Assembly (NCBI GenBank): GCA_018647765.1
Contig: JABGSN010000057.1
Location: forward strand, 1-64,000
DNA: 64,000 bases
Reading direction: 5' to 3'
DNA from: Oceanospirillaceae bacterium
Lineage (GTDB): Bacteria; Pseudomonadota; Gammaproteobacteria; Pseudomonadales; Balneatricaceae
Shown here: one piece after another, positions 54,420 to 62,874 of the stretch
How the letters are laid out: every line of letters starts with the position of its first letter
How positions within the stretch are numbered: the first letter of the stretch is position 1
The notes under the pieces: generated by a model
Databases searched by the model: none
Told to the model about the DNA's origin: nothing
Seen by the model: only the letters and a program-made list of their open reading frames with translations
Made by a program: the position numbers and the translations under genes

Positions 54420-55298
54420 CTAGGACTCCAATTCGCGGGCTTTATAGCGGTGGAAAAAGGTAATCGGCACCAGCAACAATAGCAACATCACAATAGCCAC
54501 AGCGGACGCCACTGGCCAGTCTCTGTTATTAAAGAATTCTTGCCACAAGACCTTACCAATCATCAGCGTTTCTGCACCACCCAGCATTTCTGGAATAACA
54601 AACTCGCCTACCGATGGTATAAATACCAACATACAACCGGCAACAATACCCGCTTTGGACAGTGGTAAAGTGACCGTCAGAAAGGTTTTCCATGGCGCAC
54701 AGCCTAGGTCTGCAGACGCCTCCAGCAGAGAATTATCCAGCTTCACCAAGTTGGTATAGATAGGCAGCACCATAAACGGTAGGTAGGCATAAACAATACC
54801 GAGATAAACCGCAAATTCTGTATTCAGCATGGCTATGGGTTCATCAATGATGCCTATGCCCATTAAGCCATTGTTAATTAATCCGTTGTTTTTTAGGATC
54901 CCTACCCACGCGTATATACGAATTAAGAATGAGGTCCAAGATGGCAACATCACCAGCATTAACAGGGCGTTACGGGTTGCTGTATCGGCGCGAGCAATGG
55001 CATAGGCAATAGGATAACCAATCAACAACGCACACACCGTGGCAAAAAAAGCGATGCGTACCGAACTCATGTAAGCCCGAATATACAGGTCATCATTAAT
55101 TAGATAGGCATAGGTACCTAAATTAAGATTAATGGTCAGCACTTCATCAGCCCAGGTCACCAAATCCGTGTAGGGAGGAATGGCGTACTGCATTTCTGAA
55201 AAGCTAATCTTAAACACAATAAGAAAAGGTACTAGAAAGAACACCAGTAGCCATAGATAGGGTACTGCTATGACACTCCTAACCCCAAATTTTTTCAT
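54420..55298 (-). CDS. potH: Putrescine/spermidine ABC transporter permease PotH
   Basis: 292 residues, six membrane helices, EAA motif LLEASADLGCAPWKTFLTVTLPLSKAGIVAG, N-terminal VPYLWLLVFFLVPFLIVFKISFSEMQ. Overlaps the potG end by four bases. Equivalent to SpuG. Confidence 0.93.
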   Translation of the reverse strand: MKKFGVRSVIAVPYLWLLVFFLVPFLIVFKISFSEMQYAIPPYTDLVTWADEVLTINLNLGTYAYLINDDLYIRAYMSSVRIAFFATVCALLIGYPIAYAIARADTATRNALLMLVMLPSWTSFLIRIYAWVGILKNNGLINNGLMGIGIIDEPIAMLNTEFAVYLGIVYAYLPFMVLPIYTNLVKLDNSLLEASADLGCAPWKTFLTVTLPLSKAGIVAGCMLVFIPSVGEFVIPEMLGGAETLMIGKVLWQEFFNNRDWPVASAVAIVMLLLLLVPITFFHRYKARELES

Positions 55299-56395
55299 TG
55301 GTACAACACCACGGCGCTGGACGCTGGCCAGTATAAATACACCTCGTCTTTCCAGGTCAGTCGTTGTTCATGGCGGTTCATATTGGTGGTGGTTGCCATC
55401 ACTACTTTGCCAGAGTCTAACTCTACGTGATACACAGAATGGCCACCTAAATAGGCAATATCCTGCACCTTGCCTTTGATCCAGTTGTTAGACTGTTGTG
55501 GCTGTTCCCGTGACATCAGTATCTTTTCTGGGCGAACGGCCACACCGACTTGAGCACCTTCTACGGCGTTAACGCCGCCTTCTACGCTCAGTGTACATGC
55601 CAAGTCTGGACAGCTGAACTGGCTCAGTTCTGGGCTCACGTGCTGCACAGTGGCATCAAATATATTCACCGAGCCGATAAATTCGGCCGTGTGGCGGCTG
55701 TTGGGAAACTCATATATTTCGCTAGGACTGCCGATTTGCATGATTTCGCCGTCATGCATGATACTCACTCGATCAGCCATGGTCATGGCTTCTTCTTGGT
55801 CGTGGGTTACCATGACGCAGGTGACGCCAACAGACTCGATAATATCCACCACTTCGAGCTGCATCTGGCTACGAAGTTTTTTATCCAAAGCCCCCATGGG
55901 CTCATCTAATAACAATACTTTTGGCTTTTTGGCCAAGGATCGGGCTAGCGCAACACGCTGGCGTTGACCGCCAGACAGTTGATTAGGTTTGCGCTTAGCA
56001 AATTCGGTCATGTGCACAAGCCCTAACATTTTATGGACTTGTGTTTCAATTTCAGCTTTAGGAAGCTTATCTTGTTTTAACCCAAACGATACATTCTGTT
56101 CCACCGTGAGGTGTGGGAACAAGGCGTAGGATTGAAACATCATGTTGACCGGCCGCTTGTAGGGCGGGACGTTAGAGACGTCTTGGCCATCAATCAACAC
56201 CGCTCCTTCGGTTGGCGTTTCGAAGCCAGCCATCATTCGCAGCAGGGTGGTTTTTCCACATCCAGAGCCACCTAACAAAGCAAAGATCTCGCCCTTATTG
56301 ATGGCCAAATTAACATCTTTAACCGCACTAAGTTGACCAAAGCTCTTGGTTACATGACGTATTTCCAGCATTGGGCTAGACACAGTGTCGGTCAT
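55295..56395 (-). CDS. potG: Putrescine/spermidine ABC transporter ATPase PotG
   Basis: 366 residues. Walker A GGSGCGKTTLL near residue 38, Q-loop MMFQSYALFPHLTVEQNV, signature LSGGQRQRVALARSLAKKPKVLLLDEPMGALDKKLR, switch VTHDQEEAMTMADR, and a C-terminal TOBE domain. Drives polyamine uptake with PotH and PotI. It starts 96 bases behind the binding-protein gene, separated by a terminator-like hairpin. Equivalent to SpuF. Confidence 0.94.
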   Translation of the reverse strand: MTDTVSSPMLEIRHVTKSFGQLSAVKDVNLAINKGEIFALLGGSGCGKTTLLRMMAGFETPTEGAVLIDGQDVSNVPPYKRPVNMMFQSYALFPHLTVEQNVSFGLKQDKLPKAEIETQVHKMLGLVHMTEFAKRKPNQLSGGQRQRVALARSLAKKPKVLLLDEPMGALDKKLRSQMQLEVVDIIESVGVTCVMVTHDQEEAMTMADRVSIMHDGEIMQIGSPSEIYEFPNSRHTAEFIGSVNIFDATVQHVSPELSQFSCPDLACTLSVEGGVNAVEGAQVGVAVRPEKILMSREQPQQSNNWIKGKVQDIAYLGGHSVYHVELDSGKVVMATTTNMNRHEQRLTWKDEVYLYWPASSAVVLYQ

Positions 56396-56430
56396 AGCAA
56401 AACTCCGAATTGATAATAAATTGAGGTTAC

Positions 56431-56476
56431 AAAAAACTAATATCCAGCCAGCACCAAGCTAAGGTACTGGCTGGAT
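56431..56476 (-). terminator. Attenuator-like hairpin between potF and potG
   Basis: On the minus strand a perfect 10-base stem (ATCCAGCCAG / CTGGCTGGAT, extended inward by ACC/GGT) is followed by TTAGTTTTTT. It lies right after the potF stop and before potG, so it can stop most transcripts after the binding-protein gene. Confidence 0.8.
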
Positions 56477-56491
56477 TATGCTCACACCAGC

Positions 56492-57601
56492 TTAGTTGCC
56501 AGTACGCACATCAGTCCATGCGCGGTTGGCGGCACGGGTAACCTTAGGCGGCAAGATATCGAATGTAAACAGCCCAGCCTTAGCAGCAGCGGTAGGGTAA
56601 ATACCTGGGTGGTCCAGAATTTCTTGGTCAATGTGGGCAGAAGCAGCAGCATTAGCATTAGCATACCAAACATAGTTGGTGATGGCTGCGGTCACTTCAG
56701 GGCGCATCAAGTAATTGAGGAACTTGTGCGCATTTTCTACATTCTCAGCATCCGCAGGGATACCCATCATGTCGATCCATAGAGGTGCACCTTCAGCAGG
56801 AATAACGTACTCTACAACGACGCCATTATCAGCTTCGGCAGCCGCATCGGCAGCCATCAATACATCACCAGACCAACCTACGGCTACACAGATGTCGCCA
56901 TTGGCAAGACCATCAATGTAGTTCGAAGAATGAAACTTAGTGACACTATCACGTACGCCTTTTACTACTTCAGCCCCCGCCACCCAATCCGCTTTGTTAG
57001 CGCTGTTTGGATCTAGGCCAATGTAGTTCATTGCAATAGGCAATATTTCATCAGCCGAGTCCAGCATATGCACGCCACAGCTCGCTAGCTTAGCCATGTT
57101 TTCGGGTTTAAGAACAAGGTCCCAGCTGCCTACAGGTGCGTCGGCACCAAGGGCCTTTTCAACCATGGCTGGGTTGTAGCCAATACCAGTGGTGCCCCAC
57201 ATGTAAGGCACACCATAAGTGTTGCCTGGATCGATACCTGCAATGGTGACCATCATTTCGGCATCCATGTTCGCTAGGTTGGGCAGCTGAGCCTTATCTA
57301 ACGGCTGAAATACACCGGCCATAATCTGGCGACCCATGAATGACGAACTAGGTACCACCAAATCATACCCAGAGTTACCCGTGAGTAGTTTGGCTTCTAG
57401 CACGTCATTACTATCAAACATGTCATACACCACTTTGATGCCTGTTTCGGCTTCAAAATTAGCAATCGTGTCGTCTGCAATGTAGTCCGACCAGTTAAAA
57501 ATGTTAAGTACTTCACCCGCTTGAGCGGCACTTGCCATCAGGCCCGTGGCTAACGCGATTGAAGTGAGCGTAGTGGTTAAGGTTAATTTACGTTTTTGCA
57601 T
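56492..57601 (-). CDS. potF: Polyamine periplasmic binding protein (PotF/SpuD type)
   Basis: 369 residues. Signal peptide MQKRKLTLTTTLTSIALATG, cleaved after AQA near residue 28. LNIFNWSDYIADDTIANFEAETGIKVVYD is the polyamine-binding-protein entry; the C-terminal block NAENVENAHKFLNYLMRPEVTAAITNYVWYANAN is typical. W37, Y40 and a later WGTTG suggest an aromatic pocket for putrescine or spermidine. Only one such gene is present, unlike the SpuD/SpuE pair of Pseudomonas aeruginosa. Confidence 0.93.
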   Translation of the reverse strand: MQKRKLTLTTTLTSIALATGLMASAAQAGEVLNIFNWSDYIADDTIANFEAETGIKVVYDMFDSNDVLEAKLLTGNSGYDLVVPSSSFMGRQIMAGVFQPLDKAQLPNLANMDAEMMVTIAGIDPGNTYGVPYMWGTTGIGYNPAMVEKALGADAPVGSWDLVLKPENMAKLASCGVHMLDSADEILPIAMNYIGLDPNSANKADWVAGAEVVKGVRDSVTKFHSSNYIDGLANGDICVAVGWSGDVLMAADAAAEADNGVVVEYVIPAEGAPLWIDMMGIPADAENVENAHKFLNYLMRPEVTAAITNYVWYANANAAASAHIDQEILDHPGIYPTAAAKAGLFTFDILPPKVTRAANRAWTDVRTGN

Positions 57602-57643
57602 TAAAAGGCTCCGTTATTGTTTTATTGAGTCGCTATTTAAAGG

Positions 57644-59035
57644 TTAGCCCGCAACTTGGGCTAGGGTCTGATCGAGGGATCGTTTGGTAATTTCCATCAA
57701 TTCATCGATTTCTTCTTTGCTGATCACCAGCGGCGGGCACATAATCATGCTTGCGCCTACGGCACGCATCACCAAGCCATTAGCCAAGGCGTAGTCACGA
57801 CAAATGCCACCAATCTCCAGCTCTTTAGGGTAGTTGATGTGATTTTCTTTATCTTTTACCAATTCAATGGCGGCCATTAAACCCACACCACGTACTTGTC
57901 CTACTAACGGGTGGTCTAACAGCTCGGCTAGGCGTTGTTGTAAGTATGGGCCGGTAACGTCACGCACTTGCTCTACCATGCCTTCATTTTCGATAATGCT
58001 AACGTTAGCAGACGCAACCGCGGCGGCAACCGGGTGACCAGAATAGGTGTAACCATGGGCAAACTCACCACCTTCAATCACGACTTTGGCGACTCGCTCG
58101 CTGATTAACACGCCACCAATAGGCATATAGCCAGACGACAAGCCTTTGGCGATCGGCATTAAGTCGGCTTCGATGCCGTAAGTTTCGCAAGCAAACCAAT
58201 TGCCAGTGCGGCCAAAACCAGTAATCACTTCGTCAGCAATCAACAATAAATCGTACTTTTTACAAATACGCTGAATTTCTGGCCAGTAGGTGGCTGGCGG
58301 TACAATCACCGCGCCTGCGCCTTGCACCGGTTCACCAATAAAGGCGCCTACGTTCTCGGCACCCAGCTCTAATATTTTAGTTTCCAACGCTTGGGCTGCA
58401 CGTAAACCCAACTCATCTTCGGTTTCACCGGCCAGTGCTTCGTGGTACCAATGGGGCTGCATAATGTGCTCAACACCATCGATGATGCCGCCTTGCTCAT
58501 GCATGCCTTTCATGCCACCTAAGCTCATAGAAGCCATAGTGCTGCCATGATACGCGTTGTGACGTGAGATGATGGTGCGCTTAGTCGGCTGGCCTTTGGC
58601 TTGCCAATAATGGCGTACCATACGTACGTTAGTATCGTTGGATTCAGAACCAGAGCCGGTAAAGAAGACATGGCTAATATTGTCTGGCGCAAGCTTTTTT
58701 AACTGCGCGGCAAGTTTAATCACCGGCGGGTGTGCAGTGCCAAAAAAGCTGTTGTAATAAGGCAATTGGCGCATTTGTGCAGCGGCTACGTCGGCTAACT
58801 CGTCGCGGCCATAACCTATGTTGACACACCAAAGCCCAGCCATACCATCCAACACTTTACCGCCTTCGGAGTCAAAAATGTAACAACCGTCGGCGCCGGT
58901 GACAATGCGCGTGCCTTTTTCGTGCATGGCTTTAGAGTCGGTGAAGGGGTGCATATAGTTGTTTTTATCCAGCTCTTGTAAGGCCTTAGTGTCATGCTCT
59001 GTGTGTCGTTCGGTGTTATGAATTGGTGCGTTCAT
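57644..59035 (-). CDS. spuC: Polyamine (putrescine):pyruvate aminotransferase, SpuC type
   Basis: 463 residues from ATG 59035, with AGGAG seven bases upstream; a GTG 21 bases earlier overlaps spuB and is rejected. Class III PLP aminotransferase: PLP pocket GSGSESNDTNVRMVRHYW, IADEVITGFGRTGNWF, Schiff-base Lys in MPIAKGLSSGYMPIGG. Transfers the amino group of putrescine or a relative to pyruvate. Sits between spuB and potF as in Pseudomonas. Confidence 0.92.
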   Translation of the reverse strand: MNAPIHNTERHTEHDTKALQELDKNNYMHPFTDSKAMHEKGTRIVTGADGCYIFDSEGGKVLDGMAGLWCVNIGYGRDELADVAAAQMRQLPYYNSFFGTAHPPVIKLAAQLKKLAPDNISHVFFTGSGSESNDTNVRMVRHYWQAKGQPTKRTIISRHNAYHGSTMASMSLGGMKGMHEQGGIIDGVEHIMQPHWYHEALAGETEDELGLRAAQALETKILELGAENVGAFIGEPVQGAGAVIVPPATYWPEIQRICKKYDLLLIADEVITGFGRTGNWFACETYGIEADLMPIAKGLSSGYMPIGGVLISERVAKVVIEGGEFAHGYTYSGHPVAAAVASANVSIIENEGMVEQVRDVTGPYLQQRLAELLDHPLVGQVRGVGLMAAIELVKDKENHINYPKELEIGGICRDYALANGLVMRAVGASMIMCPPLVISKEEIDELMEITKRSLDQTLAQVAG

Positions 59036-59048
59036 GTGATGTCTCCTG

Positions 59049-60392
59049 TTAGACACTTAATAATAGGTATTCGCGTTCCCAAGAACTGATGACCTGCATA
59101 AAATTATCGTTTTCTTTCTCTTTGACGGCCAAATAGGCCCTCACGAAGCGGTCGCCAAAGATCTCTCTAAGGGGTTCGCATCGGTCCAATTGAATTAAGG
59201 CTTCGGTTAAGCTACGGGGAAGCTCGCGGGTGCCTTTGTCGTAGGCACTGCCTTCTACCGGCGCACTGGGCTCCAGCTGTTCTTGCATGCCTAAGTAACC
59301 GCAAGCTAGGGTAGCGGCCATAGCAAGGTAGGGGTTAGCATCGGCGCCACCGACTCGGTTTTCTACCCGAATATTAGGCCCAGAAGTTTCCGGCACTCGC
59401 AAACCCACGGTACGGTTGTCAAATCCCCAGTGCATGTTCACCGGCGCCGACTCATCTTTTAGAAAGCGACGATAGGAATTGACGTTAGGGGCAAACAGCG
59501 CAGTCACGGCTTTGGTGTATTTTTGCAAGCCCCCAATATAGTGTCTTAGGGAATCACTAATGCCACCACCTTCAGCCACAAAAATATTGTTGCCTTGGGC
59601 GTCCAGCATGCTTTGGTGAATATGCATGGAACTACCCGGTTGATTTTGTAGTGGTTTGGCCATAAACGTGGCTGACAGGTCGTGTTTAAAGGCCGCTTCT
59701 CGCAAGGTACGTTTAAACAAAAATACTTGGTCTGCTAACGACAAGGCTTCGCCATGACGAAAGTTAATTTCCATTTGCCCTAAGCCTTCTTCGTGGATTA
59801 GGGTTTCAACGTCTAAGTTTTGCGCTTCGCAGTAGTTGTACACATCTTCAAATAATGGATCAAATTCATTAACTGCGTCAATACTATAAGACTGACGACC
59901 CGTTTCAGCGCGCCCTTTGCGGCCGATTGGCGCCTCTAAGGGGGAATCGGGGTTGATGTTGGTTTGCGTTAAAAAGAACTCCACTTCGGGTGCAACAATC
60001 GGGGTTAAGCCCATGTCTGCATAGAGTTTTAAAACTTTTCTTAATACCGTGCGTGGAGCCAAGTCCACCAGCTCTCCGTACTGATCGTAACAATCGTGAA
60101 TAATTTGCGCGGTAGGCTCGCTAGCCCAAGGCAATAGGTGGGCGGCGTCGGCATCTGGTTTCAAAAAAATGTCGATTTCGGCGGCGTCTATCATGCTGTA
60201 GTCGTCTAGATAATCACCGGTAACCGTGAGCACTAGCACGCCCTCAGGTAAACGAATGCCCGCATCTTCACAAAACTTTGAGGCGGGCATTATTTTGCCC
60301 CGCGCCATGCCTGTTAAATCGCTGATGATGCATTCAACTTCGGTAATTTTGTGTTGGTACAACCAGTTTTGAAGGCTATTAAAGCTGCTCAT
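59049..60392 (-). CDS. spuB: Glutamate-putrescine ligase-type glutamine synthetase, SpuB/PuuA type
   Basis: 447 residues. Glutamine-synthetase fold with VEFFLTQTN, GLGQMEINFRHGEALSLADQVFLFKR, FMAKPLQNQPGSSMHIHQS and RVENRVGGADANPYLAMAA. The N-terminal short beta-grasp domain (KITEVECIISDLTGMARGKIMPA) differs from ammonium-assimilating GlnA. Attaches glutamate to a polyamine with ATP. The start overlaps the end of spuA by 14 bases. Confidence 0.92.
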   Translation of the reverse strand: MSSFNSLQNWLYQHKITEVECIISDLTGMARGKIMPASKFCEDAGIRLPEGVLVLTVTGDYLDDYSMIDAAEIDIFLKPDADAAHLLPWASEPTAQIIHDCYDQYGELVDLAPRTVLRKVLKLYADMGLTPIVAPEVEFFLTQTNINPDSPLEAPIGRKGRAETGRQSYSIDAVNEFDPLFEDVYNYCEAQNLDVETLIHEEGLGQMEINFRHGEALSLADQVFLFKRTLREAAFKHDLSATFMAKPLQNQPGSSMHIHQSMLDAQGNNIFVAEGGGISDSLRHYIGGLQKYTKAVTALFAPNVNSYRRFLKDESAPVNMHWGFDNRTVGLRVPETSGPNIRVENRVGGADANPYLAMAATLACGYLGMQEQLEPSAPVEGSAYDKGTRELPRSLTEALIQLDRCEPLREIFGDRFVRAYLAVKEKENDNFMQVISSWEREYLLLSV

Positions 60393-61167
60393 AGGTCACC
60401 TGTTGCATCTGTGTTTGTAGGCGCTTGTTGCAGGCGCTGGCAAAACCAGAAAAAATACGCTGATAGAATACATCATCACACGCTTGGTATTCTGGGTGCC
60501 ATTGCACTGCCAAATTAAAGGCGGGCGCTTGAGGGTCGGTAAAGGCTTCAACTAAGCCGTCTGGGGCTTCCGCTTCAACCTGTAAACCCATGCCTAAACG
60601 ATCAATGCCTTGACCATGTAATGAATTGACTTGTGCTTGTGGTTGGCCATATAGCTGCTGCAATACCCCACCCGTAGTGAGAAAAATGTCGTGGCTATGG
60701 CTATATTGCGTGGCTAAGGACTCGGTTTTATTTTCTCGGTGGTCATTAAATTGACTGAGCTCATGCACATGCTGAATCAAAGACCCCCCATAAGCCACGT
60801 TCATTTCTTGAAAACCACGACAAATCGCCAACAAAGGCACGCCTTGGCGTATGGCGGCCGGAATTAGCGCTAGCGCCAAGCTATCCCGAGCGGCATCATG
60901 CTGCGTGCCGGCGCGGCTTTGTTGACTATAGTGATGCGGTTCCACATTACTGTAGCCCCCCGGTAACAACACCCCATGTAAGTGAGGCAATAGTGCTTCG
61001 GCATCCAAGTTCAACGTGCCACCTGCATCCACCAGGGCGGGAATCAACACCGGTACGGCGCCCATGGCATCGACCACCGCGCGCGCGTACTTGTCGCTCA
61101 CACGATGATAGGGATGGAGGCCGTCCTGATTAACTTCACACACCAGGCCAATGAGGGGTTTGGGCAT
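60379..61167 (-). CDS. spuA: Class I glutamine amidotransferase-like hydrolase, SpuA/PuuD type (gamma-glutamyl-GABA hydrolase)
   Basis: 262 residues. Nucleophile Cys in LLAICRGFQEMNVAYGG, oxyanion loop GVLLPGGYSNVEPHHY, and the His/Glu pair in AVQWHPEYQA. Releases glutamate from gamma-glutamyl-4-aminobutyrate at the end of the glutamylated pathway. First gene of the operon; PLIGLVCEVNQDGLHPYHRVSDKY is a typical start. Not to be confused with the membrane PuuD (urate hydroxylase) family. Confidence 0.92.
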   Translation of the reverse strand: MPKPLIGLVCEVNQDGLHPYHRVSDKYARAVVDAMGAVPVLIPALVDAGGTLNLDAEALLPHLHGVLLPGGYSNVEPHHYSQQSRAGTQHDAARDSLALALIPAAIRQGVPLLAICRGFQEMNVAYGGSLIQHVHELSQFNDHRENKTESLATQYSHSHDIFLTTGGVLQQLYGQPQAQVNSLHGQGIDRLGMGLQVEAEAPDGLVEAFTDPQAPAFNLAVQWHPEYQACDDVFYQRIFSGFASACNKRLQTQMQQVTYEQL

Positions 61168-61471
61168 ACGGTAGCACTTTTTGTTGTTTCTTCAATATAG
61201 CGCGAAGATAGCACAACTTTCAAACAGGATTCAACAAAAATGTGCAAATATTCTGAACACTTAAAATATTTCTCAATATCGCTTATATTTTGAATTTAAC
61301 TTATTGTTTTAATTGAATAAATTTATATTATTTACTTGGAATATGATTCTTACAAAAGGTATAAACAGCAATAATAAGACAAATTAATCAAAACATATTG
61401 AACACCTGGCTTTGTCTATAGCAAGGCTTCTGCTACCATCGCCAAGACAGATCCTTGAGAGACTAACTACC
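61168..61471. other. Gene-free 304-base divergent control region between spuA and the second glutamine-synthetase-like gene
   Basis: Strongly AT-rich (about 61240-61400), with two AATATT tracts near 61247-61272 and many A/T runs, as in promoter regions with UP elements or nucleoid-protein sites. Both flanking polyamine units must start here. I could not define a convincing -35/-10 pair or a sigma-54 promoter on either strand, and no open frame is present. Confidence 0.6.
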
Positions 61472-62845
61472 ATGCCACACACCATTGCCCTCAGTAGCGA
61501 AGCCGAAGCTTTTTTAGCCGTTCACCCAGACTTGGTGAGTGTGGACCTGTTGCTGCCCGATCAACACGGTGTACTACGTGGCAAACGCGTGCCCGCTCAC
61601 GAGCTCGTCAAAGTATATCAACACGGTATCTTCCTACCCGGGTCAGTGTTTGCCTTAGACATTAATGGCAACACGGTAGAGAGCACCGGCATTGGTTTTG
61701 ACACCGGTGATTGCGACCAACCCTGCCGGCCGATCGCTAGTAGCCTCACTATCGTACCTTGGCAAGACAAACCCATGGCGCAGTGCTTATTAACCATGGA
61801 ACAAGAACCCGGTACGCCCTATTTTGCCAACCCACGGCATGTATTAGATCGTACCTGCGATCAATTTGAAGCTCTAGGGTACACGCCGATGGTGGCGGTG
61901 GAACTGGAATTTTACCTCACCGATACTGAGCGTCTGAACTCGGGTCAGTTGCAACCTCCTATATCGCCACTCACGGGCCTGCGTGAAGCCGATACACAAG
62001 TCTATGCAGTGGATAACATTGATGACTACAGCGCCCTCTTGGACGACATCATTAACGCCGCACAGCTACAAAATATTCCCGCATCCACCGCGGTGGCCGA
62101 ATATGCCCCTGGCCAATTTGAGGTTAACTTACAACACGTGGCCAACCCAGTGTTGGCCTGTGATCAAGCCTTATTGTTGAAGCGCATTATCAAAAGCGTG
62201 AGCCGCAAGCATGGCTTTAGCGCCACCTTTATGGCTAAACCCTACGCCGACCAAGCCGGTAGCGGTATGCACATCCACATGAGCCTACTGGACTCACAGG
62301 GTCATAATGTGTTTGCTAGCCAACAATGCCAACCCAACGCATTATTGACTCAAACGTTGGCAGGCCTACAGCACACCATGGGCGATACTATGGCGCTGCT
62401 TTGCCCCAAAGTGAATTCTTACCGCCGCTTTCAGCCCGACTTTTTTGTCGCCATGGCGCCGACATGGGGTATCGACAACCGCACCGTGGCACTGCGCATA
62501 CCCAACGGCCCAGCCACCGCGCGACGCATTGAACACCGAGTCGCGGGAGCGGACGCTAACCCATACCTTGCCATGGCGGCGCTACTGGCGGGCACCTTAC
62601 ACGGCCTTAGCAATGATTTGCCGCTCAGTGTTCAAACCACGGGCAATGGCGCCCTACAACAAGCCCCAAGTTTGCCACTCAATTGGGTAGATGCCTATGC
62701 CAAATTTGAGCACAGCGAGTTTGCTCAAACCTATTTTGGAGGCGATTTTATGAAGGTGTATGGTGCCGTACAAAGGCAAGAATATGTGGATTTTAATAGC
62801 CAAGTAAGCCGCTTAGAAATAGACTGGTACCAACGCACGCTCTAA
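61472..62845 (+). CDS. Second gamma-glutamylpolyamine synthetase-like glutamine synthetase (SpuI/PuuA-like)
   Basis: 457 residues from ATG 61472; a TTG 60 bases upstream is unlikely. Blocks VDLLLPDQHGVLRGKRVPAHEL, VAVELEFYLTD, APGQFEVNLQHVANPVLACDQALLLKR, FMAKPYADQAGSGMHIHMS and RRIEHRVAGADANPYLAMAA define the same non-assimilatory class as the SpuB gene, but the two differ in many positions, so it is a paralogue, not a recent copy. Likely specific for another amine (for example ethanolamine-like, diaminopropane or spermidine). Paired with the oxidase gene 29 bases on. Confidence 0.88.
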   Translation: MPHTIALSSEAEAFLAVHPDLVSVDLLLPDQHGVLRGKRVPAHELVKVYQHGIFLPGSVFALDINGNTVESTGIGFDTGDCDQPCRPIASSLTIVPWQDKPMAQCLLTMEQEPGTPYFANPRHVLDRTCDQFEALGYTPMVAVELEFYLTDTERLNSGQLQPPISPLTGLREADTQVYAVDNIDDYSALLDDIINAAQLQNIPASTAVAEYAPGQFEVNLQHVANPVLACDQALLLKRIIKSVSRKHGFSATFMAKPYADQAGSGMHIHMSLLDSQGHNVFASQQCQPNALLTQTLAGLQHTMGDTMALLCPKVNSYRRFQPDFFVAMAPTWGIDNRTVALRIPNGPATARRIEHRVAGADANPYLAMAALLAGTLHGLSNDLPLSVQTTGNGALQQAPSLPLNWVDAYAKFEHSEFAQTYFGGDFMKVYGAVQRQEYVDFNSQVSRLEIDWYQRTL

Positions 62846-62874
62846 CAGCGACCCCTACACTCAGGACCATCATC

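Noticed and set aside
60379-61167. Urate hydroxylase annotation through the name PuuD
   Set aside because: This PuuD is the class I amidotransferase of the polyamine pathway; it has the Cys-His-Glu motifs and no membrane helices.
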